DNA of 64,000 nucleotides from Chondrilla cf. caribensis (Eukaryota; Porifera; Demospongiae; Chondrillida; Chondrillidae): NCBI GenBank assembly GCA_964020155.1, contig OZ026548.1, forward strand, positions 2,498,397 through 2,562,396. The letters are read 5' to 3'. The notes beneath the pieces were generated by a model that had not been told where the DNA came from, searched no databases, and saw only the letters and a program-made list of their open reading frames with translations. Within the stretch, counting starts at the first letter, position 1; each line of letters starts with the position of its first letter. The position numbers and the translations under genes were made by a program. This document shows, in pieces, positions 46,610 through 59,535 of the stretch.

Positions 46610-49590
46610 GTGATACACAGCACACATACACGCACGCACACACGCATGCACGCACGCACGCACACACACACACACACACACACGCGCACACACACACACA
46701 CACGTATATAATAAACATCATAACTATGTATACTTGTACATGAGAGATAAACATACCCCATGGCTTCTACCGATGGTTCCTGTATGGTGTTCTTGTAGAC
46801 ATTTTATATAGCTCACTACACTGGAATGGTCTTTCCCTATTGCTAGCTTCAAGGGGGTCTTTTCATTCTGTAGCAAGATAAGGGAAATTCCACAATGATC
46901 AGCAGTACACAGTTGGTCATTGGTCACTGTCCATTTCTATAATTTTATATTAACTAGGCGAAAAAGGTGCCCTGTGTGTACACTTTTGCACCTTGGATCA
47001 TTTGAAGAGTGGCTTGGGTTGGAATTGATCGATAATTTGTCACCTTCCACCATTTGATTATCACGCAGTCATGTTTGCCCTCTCTTCTACATATACCCTA
47101 GTCACAAACACACCTTAACAATATAAATACAGCACCAATCATGATCATTTTACACATGTACATACATACACTTGCACATGTACAATGTATAATATTACAG
47201 TGTCTAAGACTTAATTACTTATGGATATGCATTCATATCACCTTTTTGAACACAAAGGTATATCTACTATATCTACACACATTTAGGGTTTCTTTAGGAG
47301 ATGAAAGCAAGCTATAGGGGGTATTCTCCATTAAAGTCATGCCCCCTCCTTCTTCCATAACTGTTATTACTATACAGTTTTGGCCACTTCCCTAAAACAC
47401 ATGCACATGTCCATTCACACGTTTATGGCTTCCAGTGATCACCGATTTTCAGGTGACTTTGTTTCCTTATATTTCGCTTTATGAAGTTTTCGACATACTT
47501 TTAGATGTGTATTTATTAAGTTCAAGATGGCATTTATTTTCAAACATTTGCTTTTGTAATTTTCAATATATTGAAAGTTTAGAAGATGCACAAAATACAC
47601 AAAACCCTTATCTGCAATTTTAAAACCTCCGAGATCATTTTAGAATAGCTAGTAGGATTTGTCAATGATTGTATGTGGGGGGATTTAATATCTCAAACCA
47701 TTTCAGGGAATCACGTAAAAGACTGCTTTAGAACAAAAAAATGTATCAAGAAATATTTTATATATATAATATTATATATATATATAGTAGTAACTTCGCT
47801 TTGGATTAATGAATTAAATTCCTCCACATGGAAAAGTTGGAGAATTATCTGAACTTACTTTTAAACGATCACTAGTCTCTCTGGAGGTCTTCCCAAAATT
47901 GCAGATGAACATGGCAAATGTCATACAGATGGATCTAGAGCAACAGTCATGAATATCGACTAGTTGGGTTACATCATGATCTTGCTGATATTAAGTGTTA
48001 CTGTATTAGATTGTCTTTGATCATTTCAATAATTTTTCAGGCCAATCGAATGTTTCTTTTGAACTCTTGATATTTCTAGAGATGGCATTGGTGGTATTTT
48101 TTGATTGTTGTGAGAACAAAGATAAATGGGAGTCAAAACAAACCACCAAAAGACAATCGAGGTACGCCCTGACATGTGGAAATTATGATCTCTTAAAATA
48201 TGTGCTCTTTTGATACATAAATAAGGAAAATTGCCTCCTTACTAATCGTAAATTTTTTAATAGCTATGCTCCATCCCCTAAAAGATCCAAATCGAAATAC
48301 ACAGTCAAATATAATTTCAAAGTGGTGAGGGAATGCCGAATGCTATTCTTGTTACATATTTTCGATCTTCGATTAGGTTTGATTGATTTTCTTGCATAAT
48401 CACTCAACCAGATCACAAGAACATCATGTGATAAAGGGACCTCAGGCTGCGCTAAGGCATTAATAGCATTCTATTAATACTTAGTGAGGCAAATGGACAT
48501 CCCGCATGCGAAGGAACCTTATGGAAGGTTCCTTTGCATGTGGGACGTGTGTATATGCAATAGTTTTACCACCTCCAGGTCTGGTGTAAGGGGAATAAAC
48601 TGTTAGCTATATGCAATGAGGACAGAGTGCATATAGCTAATTAATACAATTAGTAACTAGTAAACAGTACCATGCATAGAACACAATGCATTGCACGAAG
48701 GGACTATTCTGTAAATTGGAACAACAATTGGAACCAATTGGGAAAATGCCAATGTAGCAAATGTTCTAATAGCCAAGGGTACATCCAGGTGCATGTACAT
48801 ACTCATGTACACTGGGGTACATACATTCACAGTGGCATCTTGGAATTAAATTGAAAATGCCCTCACAATACAGGGCTGTAGCTACCGCTCCAGCTGGTAC
48901 AGTTTCAACTGGAACACTTTTCAAGGCAGTACCAAAAAACTTAGGGAAGAAAGGAATCTCCATGTCGTCTGCTTTTATACTTAATTCTGTGTTCAGGAGA
49001 CCACAGAATCACAAGACGAGTAGCTGTTACAAATGTTGGCTGAAAACAGACATATTTCTTCCTTCATATGCGTTGATGTAGTAGCCATTTTGTCCTCGTT
49101 AAAGTGGCTATATTTATAATACATAATATATGGCTATGTACATGTATAAATATTATATCATCATTTCTGATGTATGATCTACATTCATACAACAGCCATG
49201 AGCTCAAGTAACTTAAGGCATCGCTTCCCAGTCTTCCTGACAGGCCTCATCATCCCGGGAGAAAACTAATATTCCCTAAAAAGGCTTCTGGAAATCAAAA
49301 CCTGTATGAAGCTCCGAGTAGAGCAGCGGTTTAATAGCTGGCCATTATTGCACTACTGGTGCAGGACATTGTATTTAGCCACAATTGTGTCAAGGTTTTC
49401 GAGTTGAACAAAATGAAAAGCCATAACAACTCCGCCGATGCATTTAAAATTGACATCAGGGACTGCTTCTGAAGGCCTAAAATCCAAACCTTTCCTGCTT
49501 TCAATGTCAACATATTACAGTAACCAGACCACTTTACATTCAGTGGCTACAGCCCTACAACACATATACACATTCCACCTAACACATGAA

Positions 49591-49675
<85 letters not shown>

Positions 49676-52600
49676 CCTAACTACATGTAACTTAAGTTTG
49701 TAATTTGTTGAGGGAGGAATCTGAATTTGTAATATAGCCTTGATTATTTACAAATTGTGGAGCTACTATAATTCATTCATGATGCGACAGTTCTGTATTA
49801 TATTAGAAACAACCAATCTTCTGCACACACGTTTATGTATGTTTAAACACTTTGTGCATACATGCACACATGACACACACACAGAGAGCACATGCACACA
49901 CATACATGACACACCCACACTTTACACCCACACCCACCCCAAACATGCATGCAGAATAATGCCAACATACACATACACACACAACCAACTTGATTTTCAA
50001 GGTTAGGATTGAATCCACACTCTTCAATGAGGTACTTCACTACTGCAAGATGACCTTCCTGTGCAGCCCAGTGGAGACAGGTGTTACCAGCATTGTCTAG
50101 ATCAAACCGTCCGTCTCCACATTTTGGAATGAGGAATTTAACAATCTCCACATGACCAACATATGAAGCAAGATGGAGGGCACTGGATCCATCCTGATTA
50201 TACATGAAAAAACAAGACATGTCAGAGGTTATTAACTAGGTCCTGTATATGCATGTAACATTTACTGTAACTAGGCCCTTTCTCGGTCCCTCATGTAATA
50301 AAAATGCTGGCAAATCAAGGTCAGCTATGTCAGACTGTAGCTGGCGAATTGAGTCAATGATCTTAAGTTTTATATTCTCTTTAAAACTTTGGAGAAAATA
50401 AAGTGATCTGGCAGAGTGTGGCTGGTGGTCTTGCAGCCCACCTTGTTAAGATCTCTAGTTATGTGTATATACAGTACTTTGTGTCATGTTTGATTGATCT
50501 TTCAGCCATATGGTTACAGTTACAGAATCTAATCGAAAATGGGGAAGTTCTTTTGTTCACAAAGCCATAACAAGACACAATACGCAACCAGTAACCCATG
50601 TGGACACTTACAACTTGCATAAATTCAGGGGATCTTCAAGATGGTAATACTCGTTGTTATTGTCTTTTATTTATTATTATTATATTATAATAAACAGCAG
50701 GTAGACAAGAATACCTTTACCAGTCATGACCCACACTCAGTAAGAACATGGTAGGTTTTTATTAAATTACCTGCTATTAATTATTAACCAATCTTACCAT
50801 GGACAAAGTACAATGACCAGTGCAATCCAGTTTTCTCAGACACTTCAGCTTCATGAATACATTTGAGTGGTACATGTTGCTCTAAGCCTGTGATTTGTTA
50901 TGTGAGGTTGCATACACATATTCTTAACCATACTTTACACTACTACTGCGTTTTAATCTCTATCTTCAGCAATGGAACCATGGTACACCAGGAGCTCCAC
51001 ATTGATTCGGAAAGACACATTGCAGCTAAAATTCGTGTGAACATTAGTTAAAACAGTTAAAACATGGCACTTCGTTATTATTACTTATTAAATAATAGAC
51101 AACAGGTAGACCAGAATACCTAGCTGTTGTGAACCGCACTCAGTAAGAACGTGAAAGGAGGCTATGCACATGCTATAATACCCCATCAGTCCTTTACCAT
51201 TGAGGTTCTGATCTACAATATACTATTATGTTCTGTATGAATACCTAATTGATGGGGAACTACTGAGAATATAGGCAACTTCGCATATAAAGATACAACT
51301 AGTCACCTGATTTCCAAGAATAGGATCAAATCCACATTCTTCAACAAGATACTTCACTACTGCTAGATAACCTTCCTGTGCAGCCCAGTGGAGACAGGTG
51401 TTACCAGCATTATCCAGATCAAACTGTCTATCTCCAAACTTTGGAATGAGGTATTCCACTGTCTCCACACGCCCATAACATGCAGCAAGATGGAGGGCAT
51501 TGCATCCATTCTAACCAAGATAAGAAAATAACAAGATGGACTACATTCAGTTGGTGGTATCCATTATACAGAGTGCGTATTCATACAGCAGAATTTAGCA
51601 TAAAGCAAATGACAAATTACCCTCTATTGTCCCAAAATTAATATGATAATTTTCATATTACAACATGTTTTTAAAAGATGAGTTGTATCCTATATTTGAT
51701 TTGTCTGTATATCAAGTTAAAAATGCTCTGTAAGGTCAGTCTCTGCAGTGATACAAACAGTAAATGTTTTGAATTTATCACCACTTTCGTATGTGCACAA
51801 GTTACATGCAGAGAAAAAAACAGTCTTTAGCTCTAATATAATAGTGTACTGAACAACCTCATACCTCTGTACACTGCTGTATGTCCAAGCCATGTTCTTT
51901 AATAAGCCAGTCAACCAATTCAATGCTACCACCAATGGCAGCTCGATGAAGTAGGGTCTCACAATCCTGTAGAGAAGTACTCTGTCATGTGAATGTAGCA
52001 AAATGAGACAAATCCTACTGGCATAAAATGAATGGAAAATACTGTTGCAATTGATGCAACGAAATCTATGACAAAAGTTAGCTTACCATTCATCAAATAA
52101 CCAGGAGCAAGTCACATGCACCACAACCACCTTATCCCAATATTCCATATTGTATTGTCATACATGTGAGTAGTATATCTTTATTACCTTTACTAGACAG
52201 TAAGTTGCACATCATTAAGGTTGTGGAAAATGGGCAGTGGTGGGATGTACCAGATACTCCTCTTTTGGTCGGTATATGGGAGTGTACTGAGAGGATATAA
52301 GTTGATCAACTGAAGGCAGCACTGTGTTATACATATACATATGTATCCTGGTTGAAGGTAACATTAAAGGAACCGACTTAGTATACGTACATTTCCCATG
52401 TACTAGCTCAGAACGGATGAAGTTGAATCAGATACACTTTTCGACAAATCTTGATTAATTTGATACACTTTTTGACAAATCCTGATTAATTTGATACACT
52501 TTTTGACAAAATGTAATTAGTTCTGAGTTGCCAGGATACATAATAGATAAATCCCTCCTTGGGTTGGTTCAAGGGAAATTGTACTCACAGCAAATTACTA

Positions 52601-55600
52601 CATAATTACTATATGAATCAAATAGTGCATGCATGTAAAGGAGTATGGGTTAGGGTTGTATAGATGTACCAAACAACCAAGGACACAAGCTGATCTAGTA
52701 TATTATTGTTAATTCTCTTTGAAATTACACGAAACAGTCATCAGACATCATACATTTACAATATTTTCATCATAAGTTGGAAGATGCTGAGATATTTGAA
52801 AGAGCCGACCTCTAGGATTGAATAAATGAAACTAATTAAGATTCTGATTTACATAGGAAATGCCCACTTGATCTGCAATAATATTCTGAATGTACAAGCT
52901 AATTAAGTCAACACGTACCTGTGCTCACAAATACTTGTCACTAGACAGTGTGGGGGACGTAAATAGTTGGCATTATTTCCTTTATTCAGTACTGTATGAC
53001 ATACATGGTTTGAATTTTCATTACCCACTCCAGGACTGGTGTATGTCCAAACTTACTTTATTCTTAGCCTTCAAGTCACAGTTGTACTTGTCAAACAAAT
53101 GTTTCACCAGAGGAAAATGGCCATGCTCAGCTGCACAAATCACAGGTCTATGAATGTTTCTCTAAAGATTAAGAAAAATATGATATTGTGTAATCTATTG
53201 AGAATCTCAGTATAAGTAAAGGTTATAGCGCCTCTAGGCTTCATGTACAGGAAACAAACAGTCAGTCATATACCACAAGGGTGGGGCCTTGATTGTGCCC
53301 TGTGAGGTTCTGGAGGTTTGGTTATTGGCAATTTTCAGGTTTATCCACAATTACTGCTGAATTAGATTACCACACATGAAACACAATGTATGCTACAGAG
53401 GGTCTATGCTGCAGTTTGATGGGAATAAATACCATTGTAGCGAATGTGCCATTAGATGATTAATTAATAGGGTGCATCTGGGTGAAAATGTTCATATACG
53501 CAGAGGTATATTGGGTACATACCCCACGGTGGCTTCTTTTAAGTAAATTGCAAACACCCACAGAATGTGATAAATTATTAACAGGTTGAAAGGCAAAACG
53601 CTGTGTAACCAATATAACTAACTAACTAGTTAGTAACTTTTATCATTGTTGGTTATTCATAGAACAGTTTAATTAGTGGTTAAAACATGGGCACGAGGGT
53701 AGTATGACATATAAAATACCCAAATAGAGCCTCGAGGACACGAAGCGCCCAAGGGCGAGTGTATTTTATATGTCATACTGCCCAAGTGTCCATGTCTTAA
53801 CCAGTATAGCATCTGTTGCTAACGCTTTATACTGTTGCTAATGTTATATACATTATAATTGTTGTATAATAGTACCTATTTCTATGGTATCGGATGCTAT
53901 AATGAGTTAAATTAAAAATAAGAATATGCTAATGATCTAATGCTACTCAGCCTGTTATTGGAACAATACTCAAACACTACATTACTGTGGAGGTGTGTCA
54001 GAGGAACTGAGGGAGATTCCGGCCAATCTTCCAAGTCTCTGTGACGAGAATCTGCATGTAATCAAGTTGAGTATCTGAAAATTCAGCAAACTCTACTGGC
54101 CACTCAGCTATATGCAGCTTACACCTTCAAAGACCCAGGCCTCCTACAGATCTCCTTAGGCCATCATAGGGTATTCGATTGCCATATATAAGGGCAAAAA
54201 CATTTTTATAGCAAGATAATGTAGACTGCAAGATACATTCAGAATCAAGGGATCCACCTATATTAAAGATTATAAGTGACAGATGTTGTAAAAAAATTGT
54301 AACCCGCTGAGCAACAAAAATTTGGTCTTTTAATGTCATTAGAATAAACATGGACAGCATGGACAATGCAGACAAAAATGTTTCAATGTTTGGACAAATT
54401 ACATTTGAATGATGAAGGAATTTTGGAGCACTTTTGAAATGATTCGAGAACAAATTAATCCAAATAGCTTTTTTCGAACTAAGGATCAGAACAGTGGTTA
54501 TCATATCTATCAGGACATGTGGACACCAACTGTAGAAGAGTTCATTTGTCACCAAGCTACACACATCTATTTATGGTGAACTATGAAATGATAGATGAAT
54601 ATGATGTTGAATAGAAAAATAAATTCAAAAATGGTTAATTGTAGAGAAGAAATCCTCAGAATGCTTCTCCTTAGAGTCAACATTGAAGTGAAAAATATAT
54701 GTAGCATGGTTAACTATTTTGTTATCGCCTGCCGTTTTACATTGGAGGAAATTTCATGTCATATGCCCTTCAGAGTAATAACTCACCAGGTTCCATGCAT
54801 TGGGAGATAGACCGAACTGTTCCACCATTTTGTCAAATAGGTCAATGTTACCAGTACTGGCAATAGGGAACAGCACACTTTCTTCAAACTACAAAAAGAA
54901 TGATATAGTGATGATCATGACTTAAACAATATAGCTCCACATATGTAGTACCAGCTAAAAACCAACCTTGTCAGTAACTGGTTGGAGTTTACATTCATCC
55001 AAGAGCCAGAGGAAAAGTGAGGCATTACCACTTCTGGCTGCCGCAAACAACAGATTTCGACCATCCTTATAACGACAGAAATATTATTATTGTAATAGTA
55101 ACTGTAAAACATTACACTTAGTCTGATATCTAATTTAGAAGTGCTCGATATCAAACTAGATTCTGTTAGTATTTGTTGAAGGGAAAATTCTGTTTTAAAA
55201 TTATATGACAGCTGCTGTAACAACTTTTCATTTCCATCAATACTATATAATTCCCTTTTATTGATGTTCCTTTCATATCCATAAAATAAGGTATTTCCCA
55301 ACTCTATATATTGCTTCCAGACGTCAACAAGTTTTGGAAGATTAGGAAATATTATAATTAAGTATTATTTTTGTTGGTAAATTACAAATTATAAAATAGT
55401 TATAAGAAATATACAAAATGAAACCTGACAGTCCCTTTATACCCTGCTAGCTGTCCTCCTCCTTACTGTTTGTAAACTAAATTTCTGTTGTATAGATGTG
55501 AGCCCAGATGTACTAATGATTATGACAACATTATTAAAAGTTGAAACAACAAATGTCAATTGAAACACAAATATCTGATTCATTATATATGACAATCCAA

Positions 55601-58600
55601 AAATACTGTCATCTACGACAATGACAGTTAATGATGCACAGAATGTACAAAATACCAATCTACCCAATGAGTGTAGCAATAGCTCACCTCAGTAACAGTT
55701 TCAATACTACACTGCACCTCTTCTATCAGGTATTTCACAACATCAATCTGACCTCCTCTTGCAGCAGCAAATAATGGAGTCCATTTGTACTAATCAAAGA
55801 TAGTTTATTGTTGTAAATTAGTATGTGATTTTCACTGACTCCCAATATACTACAATATTGCATCATTAAAAATATGTACAACTGCAGTCAACACCTCAAA
55901 AAACTGAACTTTCCTTTATTATATGCTAACTTAAAGGCTCGTAAAACATGATATTGCTTGATTATCAATAGTGATAATCATGACAATAAAGCCTATTATT
56001 TTGATCAAATTTTTACAATTATTGCACAGGACTATTATATAGAAATCCTTTCAATCACGAGTGATTATTAGCACATATTATATTATAAATAATACTTAAT
56101 TATGTTATTATCAATACCAGAACTTCTCAAGTCGCAACTGTCAAATTTGATCATAGGAAACCTTTAGTGATATTATTGAGCAACTATTCACAATGAAAAT
56201 TTAAAGATATTGGAATGTGCATACACACCCAATGAAGATTTACCTTTCCTTTCACATTAGGGTCACAGTGGTAGGTGTTCAGTAACTCTTGCAAGACTTC
56301 CATGTGTCCATTGTAAGCAGCAAAATGTACTGCTGTCCAACCATACTAAAGAATGATTAAGAGATAATATGTCTACGCAGATGTGCAGATTTCTTGCTAC
56401 AGTGGTAAACGCTTAATATGCCACCGCTTATTATGCCAAACCGCTTATTATGCCACTATTTTCCTGAACGAATTCATTAGTACGTAATTACTATACATAT
56501 AATTCGCCAAACGCCATATCCGCCATCCGCCATTGTTACACTGACACCAATTGATTGATTACCATGTGTTAGGTAACACTTTATATGCCACACCTCATTT
56601 GTGTCACTTTATTAGTTTGTCACTTATCACTTTATCACTGTCTATTGTGCTACACAGTCACAAGTGCAGGCTACTTTTCTGCAGTATTATCACCATTGAC
56701 TGTTTGCTAATGTTATAGTAGGAGCTGTGCTTGTCTTTACTATTATCACCATTATTATGTATATCTTCATTAATTTAAAATTATTGATTCTATTCAATGA
56801 CGTTCATTGACTGTTTGGTTAATATGCCAAAATGGATAATAGGCCAAATTTTTTCAAATCCAATTGTGGCATATTAAGTGTTTGCCACTGTATATACAGA
56901 TCTAAATCAGTGATGTCACAAATATCCGACATACTTGCAAATGTCTGCAAAAATGGACGCAGCATTGCTGCCCAATTATATGTCCACAACAATGAATCTA
57001 TGTACCCATCTCTTCAACAACCAAACTCAACCGTTCGTTTCATAGTAAATTTGACAATCATCATTTAGATGGTTTCAAGGTACCTATCATAAGACTGCTG
57101 GGATTTCAGACGATAAGAGATATAAAAAAGTAAGTGCTTTATGAACAAATCATGTGTTGTACTCAAGTAATGGATGCTTGTGTTGGAACCACATGGTTCC
57201 ATGCTATGGTCGTACCCATGCCCAGGAATGAAATGATTTGCTACTGACCGATAAGACGTGAATTAAATGATTTGCATCCAAAAACATTCAAAAGGGTCTA
57301 AAATGGACATAATATTAAGGTCATATCGGGGCCCTCAAACAATAAGTGCATGGGTAAGAACTTCTGAGTCCACTATGGACTGGATGCCCTATGTTAAGAC
57401 TGGATGTCCTATGTCAAGATCATAAAAACCTTGCTGACTTCAGAATTACTGTAATCAGGTCAAATAATTTGTGAAATAAATAGTAGGATTTAATGGAAAT
57501 ATATAATAGTTGCGGTACATTTTTTCAAATAAACCTCGAATAGTAGCCATAATAATATTATTACTATGTGGGACACACTAATTAATACACTGTAGCTGTC
57601 CTCAAATAGTACTGCTAAATGCTTATTCATAATTATGTCACAGAATTATGTGGGCAATATATAATCCATGTACCTTTTTAAAAAAATACCAGTGACTGTC
57701 TGAGACTGGTACGTATACCTACATGTTTGAAACAATGAAACATGAAGGTGCTACCATCTGGAGATGACTGATAATGGAGAGCTAACAGTGAAAGGAGCTT
57801 AGCTACAATAGCAATAAAGTAATTCAACATTATGTGAAAATAAAAGTTGGAAACAGAAACAGTCTAAGAATGAACAACCTGAATGTACATACCTTATTCA
57901 TGACTAGTGGAATAATCTGTGAGGATTCTGAAGCAATTTCTTTCAAAGCTGTCAGATTGCCAGTTACAGCTGATGTAAGAATGGTTGTCTGCACCTAGTA
58001 CATGTGAGTAGACATGTACGGATTGAATGCATTACTCATAGTCAGCAAAAATAAATTAGCAATGGTCACCTGATCACTTGGATCAAGACATGGCTGGGGT
58101 TTTATCATTCTTTCAAATAGGCTGCAGATAGGATATATTTATAAACAATCATAAATTTCGATGAAAAATTACCCTCAGCTATTACTAACTCTGAAGAAAT
58201 CCATATGATTTCTTCCTGGGGGATTTCTTTCTCATATTCTAATGTAACTTTGGAGTGATATTCATATAGCAGCAACTGCAGTGGGAATATAACATTACAA
58301 TTGTACACAAACTAACATCAACAGCAAGTCTAAGTAGATATATAATTATGGCATTGCAAGCATATAAAAATTTTAAAACGTGTTATCATGAGTGACTGTC
58401 ACAAATTGTCATTCTCAACACCTCACAACTTGAAAATTGTTGACAAGTTGAATAAAAATAAAAACATGAAATGACAAAAATATATTTCCTAACATTGACA
58501 AACTGTGTTTCCTACGAGGGTTAATTTGCAAGTCATGCATGTATATAGGCAAATTAAAACATCCAGGTCTTTCAAATCATCAACTGAAGAACTAAGTGGT

Positions 58601-59535
58601 CCAAGAATACTTAAAAAACATTAATTGAAAGTTTATTATGTTTACACTTCATGTGACTACATGCAGTACATGAGTGCACATCTCACCATGCGATTCAAGT
58701 GCTCATACAATTGTGTACTTTGTGGACGCTTCTTTGGGTCATCTTCCAAACAGAGAATAACAAGTGGCTTTAAAGGATGGTCCTGTGGCAATTTGGAGAG
58801 ATCATCACCACGCCGAAGAACCTCCTTCACTGACCCGATGTTGATTGGAGCCACAACAGGCGACTGCTGGGTAGCCACTTCTAGCATCAAAACGCCAACA
58901 GAGAAGGTATCGATTTTTTCATTGAATCGACAGTCTTGTCGAAGCGCTTCGGGTGGCATATAGGTAATCGCTCCCGGACCAAGCGAGTTGAAATACACCG
59001 CGTTGTGATCTTTCAGTCGAGACTGACCGAGGTCACCAATCTTAACAGCGCCATCCTCGGTGATCATGATATTTTTGTCGTTAAGGTCTCCATGAACGAT
59101 TGGCTGTGGAAGAGAGTGAAGGTAGCGAAGCCCTCTAACGATGGACAGACAAATTTCGATTGTAATTTGTCGACTAAGCTTCCCTTTATTTCTTAGCAAA
59201 TGCTCCCGAAGGTTTTCCTTCATCCTTTCCATTACAAGAATCAGTTCACCGGTTTCTTCATCGTGATAAGCGCCGTAGAACTTGACGATGTTAGGATGGT
59301 TGGCCTTTTCGAGGAGCTGACATTCTCGATGAAAGCTGCGTACGAGGCTCTCTTCGGTTCCCTCTGCTTCAAGAAGTAAACTGTGAACATTCTTCACGGT
59401 TACAGGCTGACCTTTCAGCTCTCCTTCACACACAGTCCCCCATGCAAGGCGATTTATCTCTCTTCCGATGGTCAAGGCAGCTGGCTTCGGCGGGAAAAGG
59501 TTAGCTACTGTTATACGAGAGTGAACGCCAGCCAT
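43681..59535 (-). CDS. kinase-ankyrin-ZU5-like-CARD-like multidomain signalling protein
   Basis: Nineteen exons on the - strand: 58687-59535, 58190-58275, 58070-58121, 57893-57994, 56244-56345, 55688-55789, 54967-55065, 54787-54888, 53057-53161, 51865-51966, 51307-51510, 49990-50193, 46757-46867, 46188-46406, 45287-46033, 45073-45219, 44661-44889, 44401-44469 and 43681-43982. They total 3933 nt in frame, 1310 residues. Exon 1 is a whole protein kinase domain: Lys48 in VTVK, Glu71, HGDLNDKN at 148-155, DLG at 168-170. Residues about 330-740 are 12 ankyrin repeats, mostly one 33-35-residue repeat per phase-0 exon. A linker and a Cys cluster (CNKH...CNCKYC) lead to a ZU5-like domain in exon 15 ([37 protein letters not shown]). 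The last about 90 residues resemble a CARD or related death fold. No signal peptide or membrane helix is seen, so it should be cytoplasmic. The least certain joints are exons 2-3 (donor GTTAGT) and 16-17 (donor GTTGGT). Confidence 0.88.
44000..44290. repeat. tandem duplication of about 145 bp in the last-but-one region of the kinase gene
   Basis: Two copies share CATACAGAGCTAATTAACAG, GTCAGTGACA/ATCAGTGACA, CTTGAC-TATGTAAGCTG, TATTTGTCC and AACTTAATCATCACA. They lie in the intron before the terminal exon. A related single copy flanks the paralogue's last exon near 63140-63290. Confidence 0.8.
46505..46705. repeat. (CA)n microsatellite
   Basis: Interrupted CA repeats with ACGC and ATGC variants in intron 13 of the kinase gene, between exons 46757-46867 and 46188-46406. 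Confidence 0.95.
48500..48545. repeat. perfect-loop hairpin, 21-bp arms
   Basis: The arm ending GCGAAGGAACCTT pairs with AAGGTTCCTTTGC and beyond (19 of 21 bases) around a four-base loop ATGG. It lies in intron 12 of the kinase gene. It could be a MITE remnant or a small-RNA precursor; the arms are short for a microRNA. Confidence 0.7.
49597..49672. repeat. (CA)n microsatellite
   Basis: About 37 uninterrupted CA units. Confidence 0.97.
50680..51165. repeat. duplicated intronic segment between two near-identical ankyrin exons
   Basis: About 85 bp at 50683-50770 (AACAGCAGGTAGACAAGAATACC ... CACACTCAGTAAGAACATG) recurs at 51100-51155 with changes. Together with the matching exons 51307-51510 and 49990-50193 this points to a local segmental duplication. 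Confidence 0.65.
52430..52512. repeat. 31-bp minisatellite, three copies
   Basis: GATACACTTTTTGACAAATC-TGATTAATTT repeats nearly three times in the intron between exons 9 and 10 of the kinase gene. Confidence 0.8.
53674..53905 (+). repeat. dispersed repeat F, copy 2, with internal inverted repeat
   Basis: GTATGACATATAAAATAC near 53700 pairs with GTATTTTATATGTCATAC near 53760, and GTGGTTAAAACATGGGCAC pairs with GTGTCCATGTCTTAACCA, so the left part is a foldback. The right tail (GTTGCTAACGCTTTATACTG, CTATGGTATCGGATGC) links it to 33073-33250. Confidence 0.8.
56400..56890. mobile_element. 491-bp TIR element, family D
   Basis: The left end CAGTGGTAAACGCTTAATAT and the right end, reverse-complemented CAGTGGCAAACACTTAATAT, match well and are flanked by TA. 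It contains repeated CGCTTATTATGCCA motifs. No transposase frame. It is inserted in intron 4 of the kinase gene, between exons 4 and 5. Confidence 0.85.

Larger units (their letters stand above)
46868..49989 (-). other. 3.1-kb intron 12 of the kinase gene
   Basis: No exon was found. It contains a tight inverted repeat at 48500-48545, a CA microsatellite at 49597-49672, and a segment at about 48720-48840 that is distantly similar to 53430-53560 (GGTACATAC...GTGGC and GGTGCAT blocks). Confidence 0.6.

Noticed and set aside
54127..54564. 145-residue frame on the - strand in an intron of the kinase gene
   Set aside because: AT-rich with no matching family and no good splice sites in phase with the neighbouring ankyrin exons. 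It may be a transposon scrap or chance.
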